Source: Acidobacteriota bacterium
GTDB taxonomy: Bacteria; Acidobacteriota; Terriglobia; Acidiferrales; UBA7541
Direction of reading: 5' to 3'
Assembly (NCBI GenBank): GCA_003224055.1
Contig: QHYE01000067.1
Span: 18,966-82,965 of the forward strand
Length of the DNA: 64,000 bases
Part shown: piece by piece, positions 1-9,235 of the stretch
Position numbering within the stretch: the stretch's first letter is position 1
Layout of the letters: each line of letters starts with the position of its first letter
The notes under the pieces: model-generated
What the model was told of the DNA's origin: nothing
The model's input: the letters and a program-made list of their open reading frames with translations, nothing else
The model's database searches: none
Position numbers and translations under genes: made by a program

Positions 1-555
1 ATAAGGGTTGAGAGCCAACCCCTTCTGAAACGCCGCAATGGCTTCATCGTATTTTTGTTGCTGGGTATTCAGGTACCCGAGAAAATAGTAGGCGTCTGCC
101 TCATTGGTGATTTCCACCACGCGCTGAAAAGCTGCGATGCCTTTCTCCGTCTCTCCCAAATCTTTGTACACCAGCCCCAGGTTGTACCAGGCATAGGGAT
201 CCTTCGGAAGCTCCTGCGCCGCCTCTTCCAGCGTCGCTCGCGCGGGCTCCAGTTTCTGCTGGCCCATCAGCGAGACGCCCAGATTCAGCCGCGCCACGGC
301 AAATTTTGGGTCCGCTTCCAGCGCTTGCTCAAAAAACTTCTGCGCATCCGCCGGCCGCTGCTGGTTCATGTACGCAACCCCCAGCGTATTGAAGCGGTAT
401 GCCTCGGCCGGATTCGCCACTGCAGCCGGCTTTTTCGAAGCCGCGGCCTTTTCCTGCCCCGGCGATGCGCTCGAACGCATCAGCAGCGCGCCGCAACAAA
501 TCAAAAATGAAAAAATCGAAACCGCTACCGCGCTACGCCAGAGGCCACGTCGCAT
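1..555 (-). CDS. Secreted TPR-repeat protein, C-terminus cut by window edge
   Basis: The minus strand reads open from an ATG at 555 to the window edge, giving 185 residues with no stop. The N-terminus (MRRGLWRSAVAVSIFSFLI, then a small-residue stretch) looks like a signal or lipoprotein-type leader with a Cys-Gly near residue 20. From about residue 50 the protein consists of 34-residue tetratricopeptide repeats with the usual G/A and Y spacing (for example AYRFNTLGVAYMNQ, ARLNLGVSLMG, AWYNLGLVYKDLG). TPRs are protein-interaction scaffolds, so a periplasmic or outer-membrane assembly role is likely but the partner is unknown. It is divergent from the amidase at 735. Similar secreted TPR proteins recur at 2165, 29109 and 31422. 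Confidence 0.8.
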   Translation of the reverse strand, partial: MRRGLWRSAVAVSIFSFLICCGALLMRSSASPGQEKAAASKKPAAVANPAEAYRFNTLGVAYMNQQRPADAQKFFEQALEADPKFAVARLNLGVSLMGQQKLEPARATLEEAAQELPKDPYAWYNLGLVYKDLGETEKGIAAFQRVVEITNEADAYYFLGYLNTQQQKYDEAIAAFQKGLALNPY

Positions 556-734
556 GAATTTTCTTTTCCTGTCCGCGCCGGATTCGCCGCAACACATTGC
601 TGCGACGCACCCAGCCGCATTGGAATTCTCCCGGCTGCCCCACCTATCGTCAACCGTTTTATGAATCTCTAGCGGTGCTTTCTCTTCCCTGCTTGACCTT
701 CCCCAGTCACCCGCATACTCTCACGCATCGGCCC

Positions 735-2144
735 ATGCAAACCTCCAGCTTCCCCACTCTCCAGCAAATCGCCGAAGGCATCCGTTCGAAAGCGCTCTCC
801 CCCGTCGAAATCATCGACGCCCATCTCAAGCGCATCGACTCTTACGAGCCAAAGCTCAACGCCTTCGTCCATCTGGACCCGCACGAAGCCCGCATCCAAG
901 CCTCCGTCGCGCAATCCTCTATTTTGCGCGGTGATCCAGTCGGGCCGCTTCACGGCGTCCCTCTCACCATCAAAAGCTGCATCGACGTCGCCGGCTGGCC
1001 CGTCCCTGCCGGTTCTGTTCTACGCATCGGCTACAATCCCAAACGCGACGCCCCTCTCGTTGCGCGATTGAAAGCCGCCGGAGCCATCCTCCTCGGAAAC
1101 ACAAACACTCCCGAATTCCTGATGGCTTACGAAACCAACAATCTTCTCAAGGGAAGAACCAGCAATCCGTGGAACGTGGCTTATTCCGCCGGGGGCTCAA
1201 GTGGCGGCGAAGCTGCAGCCATCGCATCCGGCTGTTCCGCAGGCGGTGTCGGCAGCGACGGCGGCGGCTCCATTCGAGTGCCCGCGCATTTCTGCGGCAT
1301 CTGTGGACTCAAGCCAACTCCCGGCCGCATTCCTGCCACAGGCCATTTCCCCGCGGGCGCAGGCCCCTTTTCCTGGATCGGCGTGGTCGGCCCCATGGCT
1401 CGCACCATTGCCGACGTTCGTTTGCTCTTCGAAGTCATGGCCGGTCCAGACCCAGGCGACGCCCTTTCTTCACCCGTTCCGCTACGTTCGCAAAACAAAA
1501 TCGACCGGCGCAGCCTTCGCATCGGAATTCTGGAAAGCCCCGCACTCGGCGCCGCAACCCCGGAAACGCACGCCGCCGTCCAGCACGCCGCAAAACTTCT
1601 CGTCGACCAAGGTTTTACTCTCGAACCTTTTCGCCTCGACGGCCTCGATCGCGCTCTCGAACTCTGGTGGTTCTTCTTCGGCCCGGTGATTGGCCATCTC
1701 CTCAGCAAAGCCGTCGCCGGCAAGGAAAATCAAATCAGCCCCATGTTGCGCGAATATCTTTCCTACGCAATATCCGGCGGCCTCACGCTCGATTCCTTCA
1801 TCGAAGCCTGCGCCGAGCGCGACCTCTTACGCGCAAGAATCCTGCGCCAGATGCAAGAGGTCCCCATCCTTCTCTCCCCAGTCTCCTCCGCTCCCGCCTT
1901 CCTCCATGGCGGCGGAAACTACCGCCCCGCCACGGGTTATCGGGACACCATGCGCTATTCGCAGTGGCTGAATCTCACAGGTTTTCCCGGCGCCTCCGTC
2001 CCAGTCAGCCTTTCGAGCGAGGGCCTCCCCATCGGCGTCCAAATCATCGGCCGGCCCCATGAGGACGAGCTGGTCTTGGCCGTCGCCGAGCGCCTCGAAG
2101 AGGCCCGCGGCCCCTGGCGAGCTCCAGCGCTGAAAAATCTCTGA
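735..2144 (+). CDS. Amidase signature family hydrolase
   Basis: A 469-residue amidase-signature enzyme, which hydrolyses a C-N amide bond through a Ser-cisSer-Lys triad. The triad is visible: Lys80 in PLTIKS, Ser155 in the glycine-rich AGGSSGGE segment, and the nucleophile Ser179 in GSDGGGSIR. The C-terminal GVQIIGRP block is also typical. Length matches stand-alone family members such as aryl-amidases and 6-aminohexanoate-type amidases. It could be mistaken for GatA, but no gatB or gatC is adjacent, so a general amidase is more likely and the substrate cannot be told. The frame is open from 597, but the family homology begins at the ATG at 735. There is no signal peptide, so it is cytoplasmic. 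It converges on the TPR gene at 2165. Confidence 0.9.
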   Translation: MQTSSFPTLQQIAEGIRSKALSPVEIIDAHLKRIDSYEPKLNAFVHLDPHEARIQASVAQSSILRGDPVGPLHGVPLTIKSCIDVAGWPVPAGSVLRIGYNPKRDAPLVARLKAAGAILLGNTNTPEFLMAYETNNLLKGRTSNPWNVAYSAGGSSGGEAAAIASGCSAGGVGSDGGGSIRVPAHFCGICGLKPTPGRIPATGHFPAGAGPFSWIGVVGPMARTIADVRLLFEVMAGPDPGDALSSPVPLRSQNKIDRRSLRIGILESPALGAATPETHAAVQHAAKLLVDQGFTLEPFRLDGLDRALELWWFFFGPVIGHLLSKAVAGKENQISPMLREYLSYAISGGLTLDSFIEACAERDLLRARILRQMQEVPILLSPVSSAPAFLHGGGNYRPATGYRDTMRYSQWLNLTGFPGASVPVSLSSEGLPIGVQIIGRPHEDELVLAVAERLEEARGPWRAPALKNL

Positions 2145-2164
2145 AGCCGCCCGGCTTTTCCTGC

Positions 2165-3412
2165 TTACGGTTCCTTTGTGAGCTCCGGGTTAGGTATGCG
2201 CTCCTCCTCGCGCGCCTTACGTTCCTTATCCAGCGGGGAATCCAGCGCCTTTTGCGCCACCGCGAGTTCCACGCGCGCTTCCTTCTCCCGCCCGAGTTGC
2301 ATCAAAATCCGGCCGCGCAAATAGTGCCCGCCCTTATAGTCAGGAGAAATCCGTAGTGTCGCCTCCGCCATCTTTAATGCTGGCTCCAGCTTTTGCTGCT
2401 TCTGGTAAAGCTTCGCCAGCCCCGCGTACGCGCTAGCCATTTTGGAATCCCGCTTCAGCGCTTCTCGAAACGCTCTCTCCGCGTCCTCATCCCTTCCCAT
2501 GCGTGTGTACAGCACGCCCAGTTGGTCGTAGTTGTCCGACAAGTCCGGTTCCAGTGCGATATCCCGGCGGAACTCCTCTTCAGCGCGTTCGTAATCTCCG
2601 GAACGTCCGTACGCCATCCCTAGATTGAAATGCAGGAACGGCAAATTGGGATTCAGAGCGGCAGCGCGATCCAGTTCGGTGATTGACAGGCCCGTTTCTT
2701 CCCGGTTGAGGTGCGCCTTGCCCAGGATCAAATGAAATTCTGCAATTCCCTGGCCCACGGTCGCCATGCGGTTCAGGATTTTTTCGTCCAGCTCTTTCTG
2801 CCCCGATTCCTGCGCCGCAATGTCCAGCAAGTAGAGATACAGCACGTCATTGGACTTTTCCGGCCACAGCGGTTCGAGCGCTGTCACCGCCTCCGCATAA
2901 TGCTTCGTAAAAACCTCGCAGAGTCCCAGAAGGTAGCGCGCTTGTTGCGAGTCCGGTTGGTCGTGCACGACGGAAGCCAGCGGTGTGATCGCAGCGGCAT
3001 AATTGCCGCGCCGGTACTCGACGAGTCCAATATTCAGCCGGATTCCCGCCATCTTTGGCTCGAGTTTCTCGGCCTTTTGCAGCAGCCCGATCGCATGGTC
3101 CCAATCCTTGCGACGCATGGCGATGACGCCAAGATTGGCATAGGCGGAGCCAGCGCGCGGGTCGGCCTCGAGCACCCGGCGAAAGGCCGCTTCTGCTGTG
3201 TCCAGGTCACCGGCTTGCAGCGCCGTCTGCCCTTTCGCAAACCAGGCCTGGGCATCCATTCGCTGGTTCGCAACGGCTGGCGAAGAGGTAGATTGCTGCT
3301 CTGCGGCTCTTTCCGCTTCAGATCTCGCAAGAGCGGGCCTTGCGGCAGCCGGAAGGAGACCGATCACCAGGACGGCTGCCAGGGAATGGCGGCTCACAAA
3401 TCGTACACGCAT
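2165..3412 (-). CDS. Secreted TPR-repeat protein
   Basis: A 415-residue protein with an N-terminal signal peptide (hydrophobic segment about residues 8-29, with alanine-rich likely cleavage sites) followed by about nine consecutive tetratricopeptide repeats from about residue 53 to 390. Repeats are readable as A-W-F-x-x-G-x-x-A, A-Y-x-N-L-G-V and similar units. The C-terminus is short and charged. The role is presumably a periplasmic scaffold, with an unknown partner. It is transcribed divergently from the TonB-dependent receptor at 3747, sharing a 334-base intergenic region, so the two could be functionally linked, as TPR genes often lie beside Oar-like receptors in Acidobacteria. No enzymatic domain is visible. 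Confidence 0.85.
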   Translation of the reverse strand: MRVRFVSRHSLAAVLVIGLLPAAARPALARSEAERAAEQQSTSSPAVANQRMDAQAWFAKGQTALQAGDLDTAEAAFRRVLEADPRAGSAYANLGVIAMRRKDWDHAIGLLQKAEKLEPKMAGIRLNIGLVEYRRGNYAAAITPLASVVHDQPDSQQARYLLGLCEVFTKHYAEAVTALEPLWPEKSNDVLYLYLLDIAAQESGQKELDEKILNRMATVGQGIAEFHLILGKAHLNREETGLSITELDRAAALNPNLPFLHFNLGMAYGRSGDYERAEEEFRRDIALEPDLSDNYDQLGVLYTRMGRDEDAERAFREALKRDSKMASAYAGLAKLYQKQQKLEPALKMAEATLRISPDYKGGHYLRGRILMQLGREKEARVELAVAQKALDSPLDKERKAREEERIPNPELTKEP

Positions 3413-3542
3413 CGGGATTTAGTGTCCGGCAGTCCCACTCAGAATTCAAGAAGCCTCTGCGGTCTGGATCATGGAACACCCCCAGATGCCCCCTGCTCCC
3501 GCGCCTGCGTGCTATGGTTCACCTCATTCCTGAATTTCCCGC

Positions 3543-3571
3543 TTGACATCGGCATTTAAATGCACTATTAA
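3543..3571 (+). promoter_or_regulatory. Sigma70-type promoter of the TonB receptor gene
   Basis: TTGACA at 3543-3548 and TATTAA at 3566-3571 are separated by exactly 17 bases, a near-consensus housekeeping promoter. The receptor start is at 3747, so the leader would be about 170 bases. The rest of the 3413-3746 gap contains no gene that I can support. Confidence 0.6.
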
Positions 3572-3746
3572 CTCGTTTTAATAGACAGTTTCAGTGCTGT
3601 GCCTTCGGTCGTCGAGTGGTGGAGGCTGTATCCGAGCAGGGGGCTTTCTTCGCGAGGTGACTTCAGGGGTGATTGCTGTAGACCTCTGTGCCCGACCCCT
3701 GCATTCTACGTCTCCCCAAATTCGAATCTTTCCTGGAGGTCCTAAC

Positions 3747-6700
3747 ATGAAGGAAAACTCTCAACTTTGCAATCGTCGAAAGAATATCTTGGGAGCAGCG
3801 TGGTTATGGCTCGGCGTGTTGCTCGTCGCGCTGGCCCTGCCACTCGCTTCGCCCGCGCAGGACACCGGCTACATCAGCGGCACAATCACCGACAAGTCCG
3901 GCGCCGTTGTCGCTGGTGCGGACGTGGTCATCACTAACACCAGTGGCAGTTTAACTCGAACGACCAACACAAACTCTGACGGCGCTTACGTGGTCGCCGG
4001 TCTCCCTGGCGCTACCTACAACATCATTGTTACGGCAAAGGGCTTTTCCAAATACTCCGCCCGCGGCGTCGTGTTGGATGTCGCCCAGAAATCTCGCATC
4101 GACATCCAGCTCACCGTTGGTGCTGTCACCGAGGTCGTCGAAGTTACCGGTGAATCTGTGGCCCAAGTCGAGACCACGTCCTCCGACCTCACCAACACGA
4201 TCACTGGCAAGCAAATCGACAACCTCGTGCTCAACGGTCGCAATTTCACGCAACTGGTGAATCTAGCCCCCGGCGTGGTGAGCCAGACCGGTCAGGACGA
4301 CGCCAAAGTCGGCGTGTACGGCAACGTCGCCTACAGCATGAATGGCGGCCGCACGGAGTACAACAACTGGGAGCTCGACGGCGGCGACAACATGGATAAC
4401 GGCAGCAACGCCACCCTCAACGTCTACCCCAACCCGGAAGCCATTGCCGAATTCAAAGTTCTCACCTCTAACTACGGCGCTCAGTACGGCCGCAACGGCT
4501 CCGGTACCGTCGAAGTGGAGACAAAGTCCGGCGGGACCTCCTTCCACGGCAGCGCCTTCGAATATCTCCGCAATGACTTTTTTAATGCGCGCTCTTGGGA
4601 ACAAGGTGCCAATCCCGCCGAGCCCAAAGCCCCGTACAAAAAGCATGATTTCGGCTACACCATCGGCGGACCGGTTTTCATTCCCAACCATTACAATGCA
4701 AATAAGAAGAAGACCTTTTTCTTTTGGTCGGAGGAATGGCGCCGCGAAAAGAACCCCCACACGACCGGCGCTGTGAACGTCCCCTCGGATGCCGAGCGCA
4801 ACGGCAACTTTGGCGATCTTTGCCCGGCTGTCGGTGCGGGAGCAACTACAACGTTTACTCGTGCTAATTTTCCGGATTGCCCGGCGGCCTCTGGTGGGCC
4901 TACAACTTTTACAACCTTCCCTGGCAACACAGCGCCGATCGATCCGGTGGGGCAAGGACTGCTGCCGCTTATCCCGAAAGCCACTCCCGGTTTGACCAAC
5001 AATGGGTTCCCGGCGGTTGTACAAACCGTTTCGCTTCCGGAAACCTGGCGGGAAGAACTAGTCCGCATTGACCACAACATCACCGACAATCATCGCTTGA
5101 CGTTCCGCTACATCCATGATTCCTGGCAAACCCAGACGGAAAATGCCCTCTGGGGCAATGGTTCCAGCTTTCAAGACATCAACACCAACTTCGTCGGCCC
5201 CGGAACCAGCTTCGTGGCCCGGCTGAACTCTAATATCTCTCCGACATTGCTCAACGAATTCGTTGCCAGCTATACGGCCGATCACATTTTTCTAACAGCG
5301 CTCCACAATCCGCCGCTTCCTTCCTCTTTCCCGATGGGCGTCCTTTTCCAGAACGGCCAGGGTGGAAAACTCCCGGCAATTTCTCTGGGGAACAACGTCG
5401 CGTACGGTGGTGGCTTTACCGCTGATACCGGATACTTTCCGTGGAATAACGCCAACCCCGTCTATACCTATCGCGACAACTTGACCAAAATTCAGGGCAC
5501 CCACACGTTTACGCTCGGTGTCTATACAGCGTTCGCGCAAAAAAACGAACAGAACTCCCCGTACATTCAGGGCATTCTCACCTTCGATTCCAGCAATAGC
5601 TCGATTCCCAGCACAGGAAACGGCTTCGCCGACCTTCTCACAGGGAGGGTTGCGCAGTTCTCGCAGGTGAATCTCCAAGCCAAATATTACAACCGATATC
5701 GCATCGTGGAACCGTACTTTCAGGATGACTGGCGCATGACCAAAAGATTTACTCTCAATCTTGGCTTGCGGCTCAGCCTCTACGGCACTTATCGGGAACG
5801 CTATAAGCATGCCTTTAACTTCGAGCCAACGGCCTACACCAATAACGGTTCGCCTGTCATTGACGATGGCACAGGCCCCACGGGACAAGAAGGAGCGTTC
5901 ATTCCCGGCCCCGGTAATCCCTTCAACGGCATCGTTCAATGCGGCGGCTCTGGCGGGGCCTCGCTGATTCCTAGTCTGGTAACTAACTCGTTCTCCGGCG
6001 CAACGATAGGCTCCTCTACTGAGGCAGGCTGCCTGAAAGGGCACTTGTTCAACCCTGCCCCGCGAATTGGTTTTGCTTGGGATCCCAAGGGTGACGGCAA
6101 AATGGCCGTTCGCGGCGGCTACGGAGTATTCTTCGAGCACACCAACGGGAACGAAGGGAACACCGAGTCCCTCGAGGGCTCTCCACCATATTCACTTAAT
6201 GCTTCCCAATTCAATGTGAACGGCTACAGTAACATCGGTGGCGGGGGCCTGTTGTTCCCTCTGGGCGTTAACTCGATCCCAAACAAAGCCATCTGGCCGT
6301 ATGTGCAGCAGTTCCACCTAGACGTTCAGAAGGAGCTTCCAAGCCACTTCGTGGCCACCGTATCCTATGTTGGAAGCAAAGGGACGCACCTCACGCAGCA
6401 GCGGAACCTGAACCAGCTTCACCCTATCGCTTCAGGTAATCCATTTGCTGCTGGACAATCCATTACATCGGCCGACTGCGACAGTTTGTCTTCGTCTGGC
6501 ACGCTAGCCAACGGAACCGCTGTAACTGGCGCAGCCGCCACCAATCTTGGAATAGCCTGCGGCAACGATCCCAACCCCAACCGTCCTCTTGTAGGGTTCG
6601 GTAACATCACCCGCCTGGAGGACCAGGCAAACTCCATCTACCATGCCATGCAGGCTACCGTTAAGCGGACTGTTGGCGATTTGACGATGAGCATGGCGTA

Positions 6701-7400
6701 TACCTACAGTCACTCCATTGATAATTCTTCCGACAGATATGACAACGCCTTCGTGAACGCCTACAACCTTGCTGCCAACCGAGGCAGTTCCGGTTTCGAT
6801 GTGCGTCACAATTTGGCCATCAGCTACGTCTATGCCTTGCCGATCTACAAAGGCTCGGGGCTTGCGCACAACGTTCTCGGCGGCTGGCAGGTCTCTGGCA
6901 TTACCATCGCTCAGACCGGCACACCCTTCAGCGTCACCAATGGCACGGATTTCGGCGATGCGGCCGGTGTGGCGAATGGAGTTGGCACAGGATCCCGCCC
7001 CGATCTCGTTGGTAACCCCCACGGATCCGTACAATCCAATGTACCCGGCGTCCGTGGCCCGCTCCTCTTCAACCCCGGGGCTTTCACAATCCCGACCGGC
7101 CTGACCTTTGGTGACGTGGGCCGCAACACTCTGTACGGTCCCGGCCGCATCAACTTCGATTTCGGCCTTTTCAAGCGCTTCTCCTTCACCGAAACGCGGG
7201 CTCTCGACTTCCGCTGGGAGAATTTCAATCTTTTCAACCATACACAATACAACGGCGTTAACGGCGGCATGGATTGCGGCACGATCCCCATTGGCGGCAA
7301 CGCCGGCGACCCGAGCTGCATTGGTTCTTCAAGCTTCCTGCATGCCAGCGGTGCGCACCTCCCGCGCCGAATGCAGTTTGGTTTGCGGTTCCAGTTCTAA
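3747..7400 (+). CDS. TonB-dependent receptor, Oar-like, with carboxypeptidase-regulatory domain
   Basis: A 1217-residue outer-membrane receptor. The ATG at 3747 is preceded by GGAGGT at 3735-3740 and begins a clear signal peptide ending near SPAQ (about residue 38). Residues about 43-125 form a carboxypeptidase-regulatory-like beta-sandwich (GTITDKSGAVVAGADV, with G-x-Y and G-F-x-x-Y motifs). A TonB plug-like region follows (VVEVTGES, then LNGRNFTQLVNLAPGV). The rest is a long beta-barrel rich in alternating aromatic residues, ending in FGLRFQF with the C-terminal Phe expected for outer-membrane insertion. Such receptors import oligosaccharides, peptides or metal complexes using TonB energy. 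The sugar genes downstream make a glycan or glycoside plausible, but this is inference. Confidence 0.93.
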   Translation: MKENSQLCNRRKNILGAAWLWLGVLLVALALPLASPAQDTGYISGTITDKSGAVVAGADVVITNTSGSLTRTTNTNSDGAYVVAGLPGATYNIIVTAKGFSKYSARGVVLDVAQKSRIDIQLTVGAVTEVVEVTGESVAQVETTSSDLTNTITGKQIDNLVLNGRNFTQLVNLAPGVVSQTGQDDAKVGVYGNVAYSMNGGRTEYNNWELDGGDNMDNGSNATLNVYPNPEAIAEFKVLTSNYGAQYGRNGSGTVEVETKSGGTSFHGSAFEYLRNDFFNARSWEQGANPAEPKAPYKKHDFGYTIGGPVFIPNHYNANKKKTFFFWSEEWRREKNPHTTGAVNVPSDAERNGNFGDLCPAVGAGATTTFTRANFPDCPAASGGPTTFTTFPGNTAPIDPVGQGLLPLIPKATPGLTNNGFPAVVQTVSLPETWREELVRIDHNITDNHRLTFRYIHDSWQTQTENALWGNGSSFQDINTNFVGPGTSFVARLNSNISPTLLNEFVASYTADHIFLTALHNPPLPSSFPMGVLFQNGQGGKLPAISLGNNVAYGGGFTADTGYFPWNNANPVYTYRDNLTKIQGTHTFTLGVYTAFAQKNEQNSPYIQGILTFDSSNSSIPSTGNGFADLLTGRVAQFSQVNLQAKYYNRYRIVEPYFQDDWRMTKRFTLNLGLRLSLYGTYRERYKHAFNFEPTAYTNNGSPVIDDGTGPTGQEGAFIPGPGNPFNGIVQCGGSGGASLIPSLVTNSFSGATIGSSTEAGCLKGHLFNPAPRIGFAWDPKGDGKMAVRGGYGVFFEHTNGNEGNTESLEGSPPYSLNASQFNVNGYSNIGGGGLLFPLGVNSIPNKAIWPYVQQFHLDVQKELPSHFVATVSYVGSKGTHLTQQRNLNQLHPIASGNPFAAGQSITSADCDSLSSSGTLANGTAVTGAAATNLGIACGNDPNPNRPLVGFGNITRLEDQANSIYHAMQATVKRTVGDLTMSMAYTYSHSIDNSSDRYDNAFVNAYNLAANRGSSGFDVRHNLAISYVYALPIYKGSGLAHNVLGGWQVSGITIAQTGTPFSVTNGTDFGDAAGVANGVGTGSRPDLVGNPHGSVQSNVPGVRGPLLFNPGAFTIPTGLTFGDVGRNTLYGPGRINFDFGLFKRFSFTETRALDFRWENFNLFNHTQYNGVNGGMDCGTIPIGGNAGDPSCIGSSSFLHASGAHLPRRMQFGLRFQF

Positions 7401-7416
7401 AGACCGTTACTGGGGA

Positions 7417-7453
7417 AGGGCGGTTCGACCTTGTCGGACCGCCCTTCTTTTTT
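7417..7453 (+). terminator. Rho-independent terminator after the TonB receptor
   Basis: A 13-bp stem (AGGGCGGTTCGAC at 7417-7429, with its complement at 7433-7445, one G-T pair) and a 3-base loop are followed by TCTTTTTT. It lies 16 bases after the receptor stop codon, so the isomerase at 7501 is probably transcribed separately. Confidence 0.85.
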
Positions 7454-7500
7454 CAGCAAATCTCGATTCCTTTTTGACTCGGAAATAGTAGAATGCGCCC

Positions 7501-8394
7501 ATGAACCGACGCACATTTATCGGCACCTCCGTCGCAGCAACGCTTGCAACCGCCGCCAGGCCATCCTGGGCCGCAGACTCCGCGCACAAAATCGACCGTA
7601 TCGGCGTCCAGCTCTACACCGTTCGCAACGCCATGAAAACCGACTTCGAAGGCACCCTCGCGAAAGTAGCCGCCACCGGCTACAAGGAAGTGGAATTCGC
7701 CGGCTACTTCGATCATTCGCCGAAGGATGTCCGCACCATCCTCGACAAGAACGCCCTGGCTTCCCCCTCCTGCCATGTCGGTTATGACGTCGTCGAAAAA
7801 AAGTGGCCGGAAGCTCTGGAGGCCGCGAAAATCGTGGGCCATAGTTACATGGTCTGTCCCTGGATTGATGAAAAGCAGCGCGTCGAGCCCGGCGGATGGA
7901 AGCGCGCCGTGGATCTCTTCAACAAAGCCGGCGAAGCCAGCAAGAAGGCCGGCATCCAGTTCGCCTACCACAATCATTCGTTCGAATTCGATCCCGCCGC
8001 ATTCCTTGGCGGCAAGCTCCCCTACGATTTTTTCCTCGCCGAGCTGGATCCCAAGTTCGTGGCCATGGAACTGGATCTCTGCTGGATCAGCGTCGCCGGC
8101 AAGGATCCCCTCGTCTACTTCGAAAAATATCCCGGCCGTTTCCCGCTCGTTCACGTCAAGGACTGGATCAAGGACGCATCCACACCGAGTACTTACCAGG
8201 GAGCGATGGGCCAGTCCGTTAAGTTCGGCGGCCGCATGGCTGACGTCGGTCAGGGCTCCGTGGATTGGAAGCGCATTTTCGCGCAGTCCGGCAAGGCCGG
8301 CATCAAACATTATTTCGTCGAGAACGACGAGCCCAAATCCGCTTTTGACGACATAAAAATCAGTTACGACTATCTGCACGCATTGCGTTTCTAA
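7501..8394 (+). CDS. Tat-exported sugar phosphate isomerase/epimerase-like TIM barrel
   Basis: A 297-residue protein of the xylose-isomerase-like AP endonuclease 2 TIM-barrel family, which isomerises or epimerises free sugars and keto-sugars using a divalent metal. The N-terminus MNRRTFIGTSVAATLA is a twin-arginine signal with cleavage near PSWA, so the enzyme is expected in the periplasm. Barrel motifs are IGVQLYTVRN, YKEVEFAGYFD, the metal-site strands AYHNHSFEF and MELDLCWI, HVKDW, and the final HYFVENDEP. It precedes a DUF1080 gene and a Gfo/Idh/MocA gene, a grouping seen in keto-sugar metabolism. Paralogues lie at 18446 and 19398. The substrate is not determinable. Confidence 0.9.
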   Translation: MNRRTFIGTSVAATLATAARPSWAADSAHKIDRIGVQLYTVRNAMKTDFEGTLAKVAATGYKEVEFAGYFDHSPKDVRTILDKNALASPSCHVGYDVVEKKWPEALEAAKIVGHSYMVCPWIDEKQRVEPGGWKRAVDLFNKAGEASKKAGIQFAYHNHSFEFDPAAFLGGKLPYDFFLAELDPKFVAMELDLCWISVAGKDPLVYFEKYPGRFPLVHVKDWIKDASTPSTYQGAMGQSVKFGGRMADVGQGSVDWKRIFAQSGKAGIKHYFVENDEPKSAFDDIKISYDYLHALRF

Positions 8395-8401
8395 CTGTGG
8401 G

Positions 8402-8428
8402 ACAGGCATTCTTGCCTGTTGTCTTTTT
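8402..8428 (+). terminator. Short palindrome with T-run between isomerase and DUF1080 genes
   Basis: ACAGGCA (8402-8408) pairs with TGCCTGT (8413-8419) around a 4-base loop, followed by TGTCTTTTT. It may be a terminator. The wording gggacaggcattcttgcctg is also of the REP-like type scattered between genes here (see 9131, 10618 and 21784). Confidence 0.5.
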
Positions 8429-8445
8429 CCGGAGGAATCATCACG

Positions 8446-9114
8446 ATGCGAAAGCCGCTCACGCTCACCGCTCTGTTCGCCATCACGGCTTTTTTCATTA
8501 TCGCCGCGGCGCGGCCGCAACCCCCCGCCTGGAAGCCGTTGTTCAACGGCAAAGATCTCACCGGCTGGAAGCACGTCGGCCCCGGCAGCATGACCGTCGA
8601 AGACGGCCTCATCCGCACGCACGGCGGCATGGGCCTCCTCTATTGGACCGGCGGAAAACTCAGCAACTGCCGCCTTCGCGTCGTCTTCAAAATGCGCGAC
8701 CACAACGACAATTCCGGCATCTTCATCCGCATTCCGATCGAGCCGCGCGAAGAGTGGATGCCCGTCCACTACGGCTACGAAGTGCAAATCGACAACGAGC
8801 CGGAAAAATCCAAGGAGGACGACTACCACATCACCGGCACGCTCTACTCGCTCACCAAGCCGCTCGCGAAACCCGGCAAACCCGGTCCGGAGTGGAACAC
8901 CATGGTCATCACGCTGGACGGACCGCACACCATCGTTGAGGTCAACGGCGTTAAAGTCACGGACTACACCGAAGGCCAGCCCGTCCCCGAGCGCAAATTC
9001 GATTTCGAGCCGCAGCACGGCACACGCCCCAACGAGGGCTACATCGGCCTTCAGAATCACAGCGAAAACGACGTCGTCTTTTTCAAGGAAGTCAGCGTCC
9101 AGCCGCTGCATTAG
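8446..9114 (+). CDS. DUF1080 (3-keto-disaccharide hydrolase domain) protein
   Basis: A 222-residue secreted protein with a signal peptide (about residues 1-24) and one DUF1080 domain, a concanavalin-like beta-jellyroll. Family hallmarks visible are WKPLFNGKDLTGWKHVG at the start of the domain, DGLIRTHGGMGLLYW, the NSGIFIRIP strand and GYIGLQNH near the end. The family includes hydrolases and lyases that cleave 3-keto-glycosides, so a periplasmic step after C3 oxidation of a sugar fits the GMC dehydrogenase cluster at 14-18 kb. The start at 8446 is fixed by GGAGG at 8431-8435. The Gfo/Idh/MocA gene follows 121 bases downstream after a hairpin. Function within this family is inferred, not shown. 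Confidence 0.88.
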   Translation: MRKPLTLTALFAITAFFIIAAARPQPPAWKPLFNGKDLTGWKHVGPGSMTVEDGLIRTHGGMGLLYWTGGKLSNCRLRVVFKMRDHNDNSGIFIRIPIEPREEWMPVHYGYEVQIDNEPEKSKEDDYHITGTLYSLTKPLAKPGKPGPEWNTMVITLDGPHTIVEVNGVKVTDYTEGQPVPERKFDFEPQHGTRPNEGYIGLQNHSENDVVFFKEVSVQPLH

Positions 9115-9130
9115 AATTCCGTTGCTGTAG

Positions 9131-9157
9131 CTCGGGCCTTCAGGCCCGAGGCTTTTT
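9131..9157 (+). terminator. Hairpin terminator / REP-like palindrome
   Basis: CTCGGGCC (9131-9138) and GGCCCGAG (9143-9150) form a perfect 8-bp stem with a TTCA loop, followed by GCTTTTTC. It is a credible terminator for the DUF1080 gene, and its sequence type (gctcgggccttcaggcccga) resembles a dispersed palindromic repeat. Confidence 0.6.
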
Positions 9158-9235
9158 CGCAGCAATTGTGATGATCTTCGGTTTCTAGCTGTTGGCACTT
9201 GACTTTCGACTATCAACTCTCTTCAGGAGCGCATC

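Noticed and set aside
735..2144. GatA subunit of the tRNA amidotransferase
   Set aside because: No gatB or gatC nearby, and the sequence between the motifs fits general amidases better.
7453..9216. Long open frame (587 codons) on the minus strand
   Set aside because: It runs antisense to the isomerase and DUF1080 genes, which have clear families and Tat signals. Its translation has low-complexity composition.
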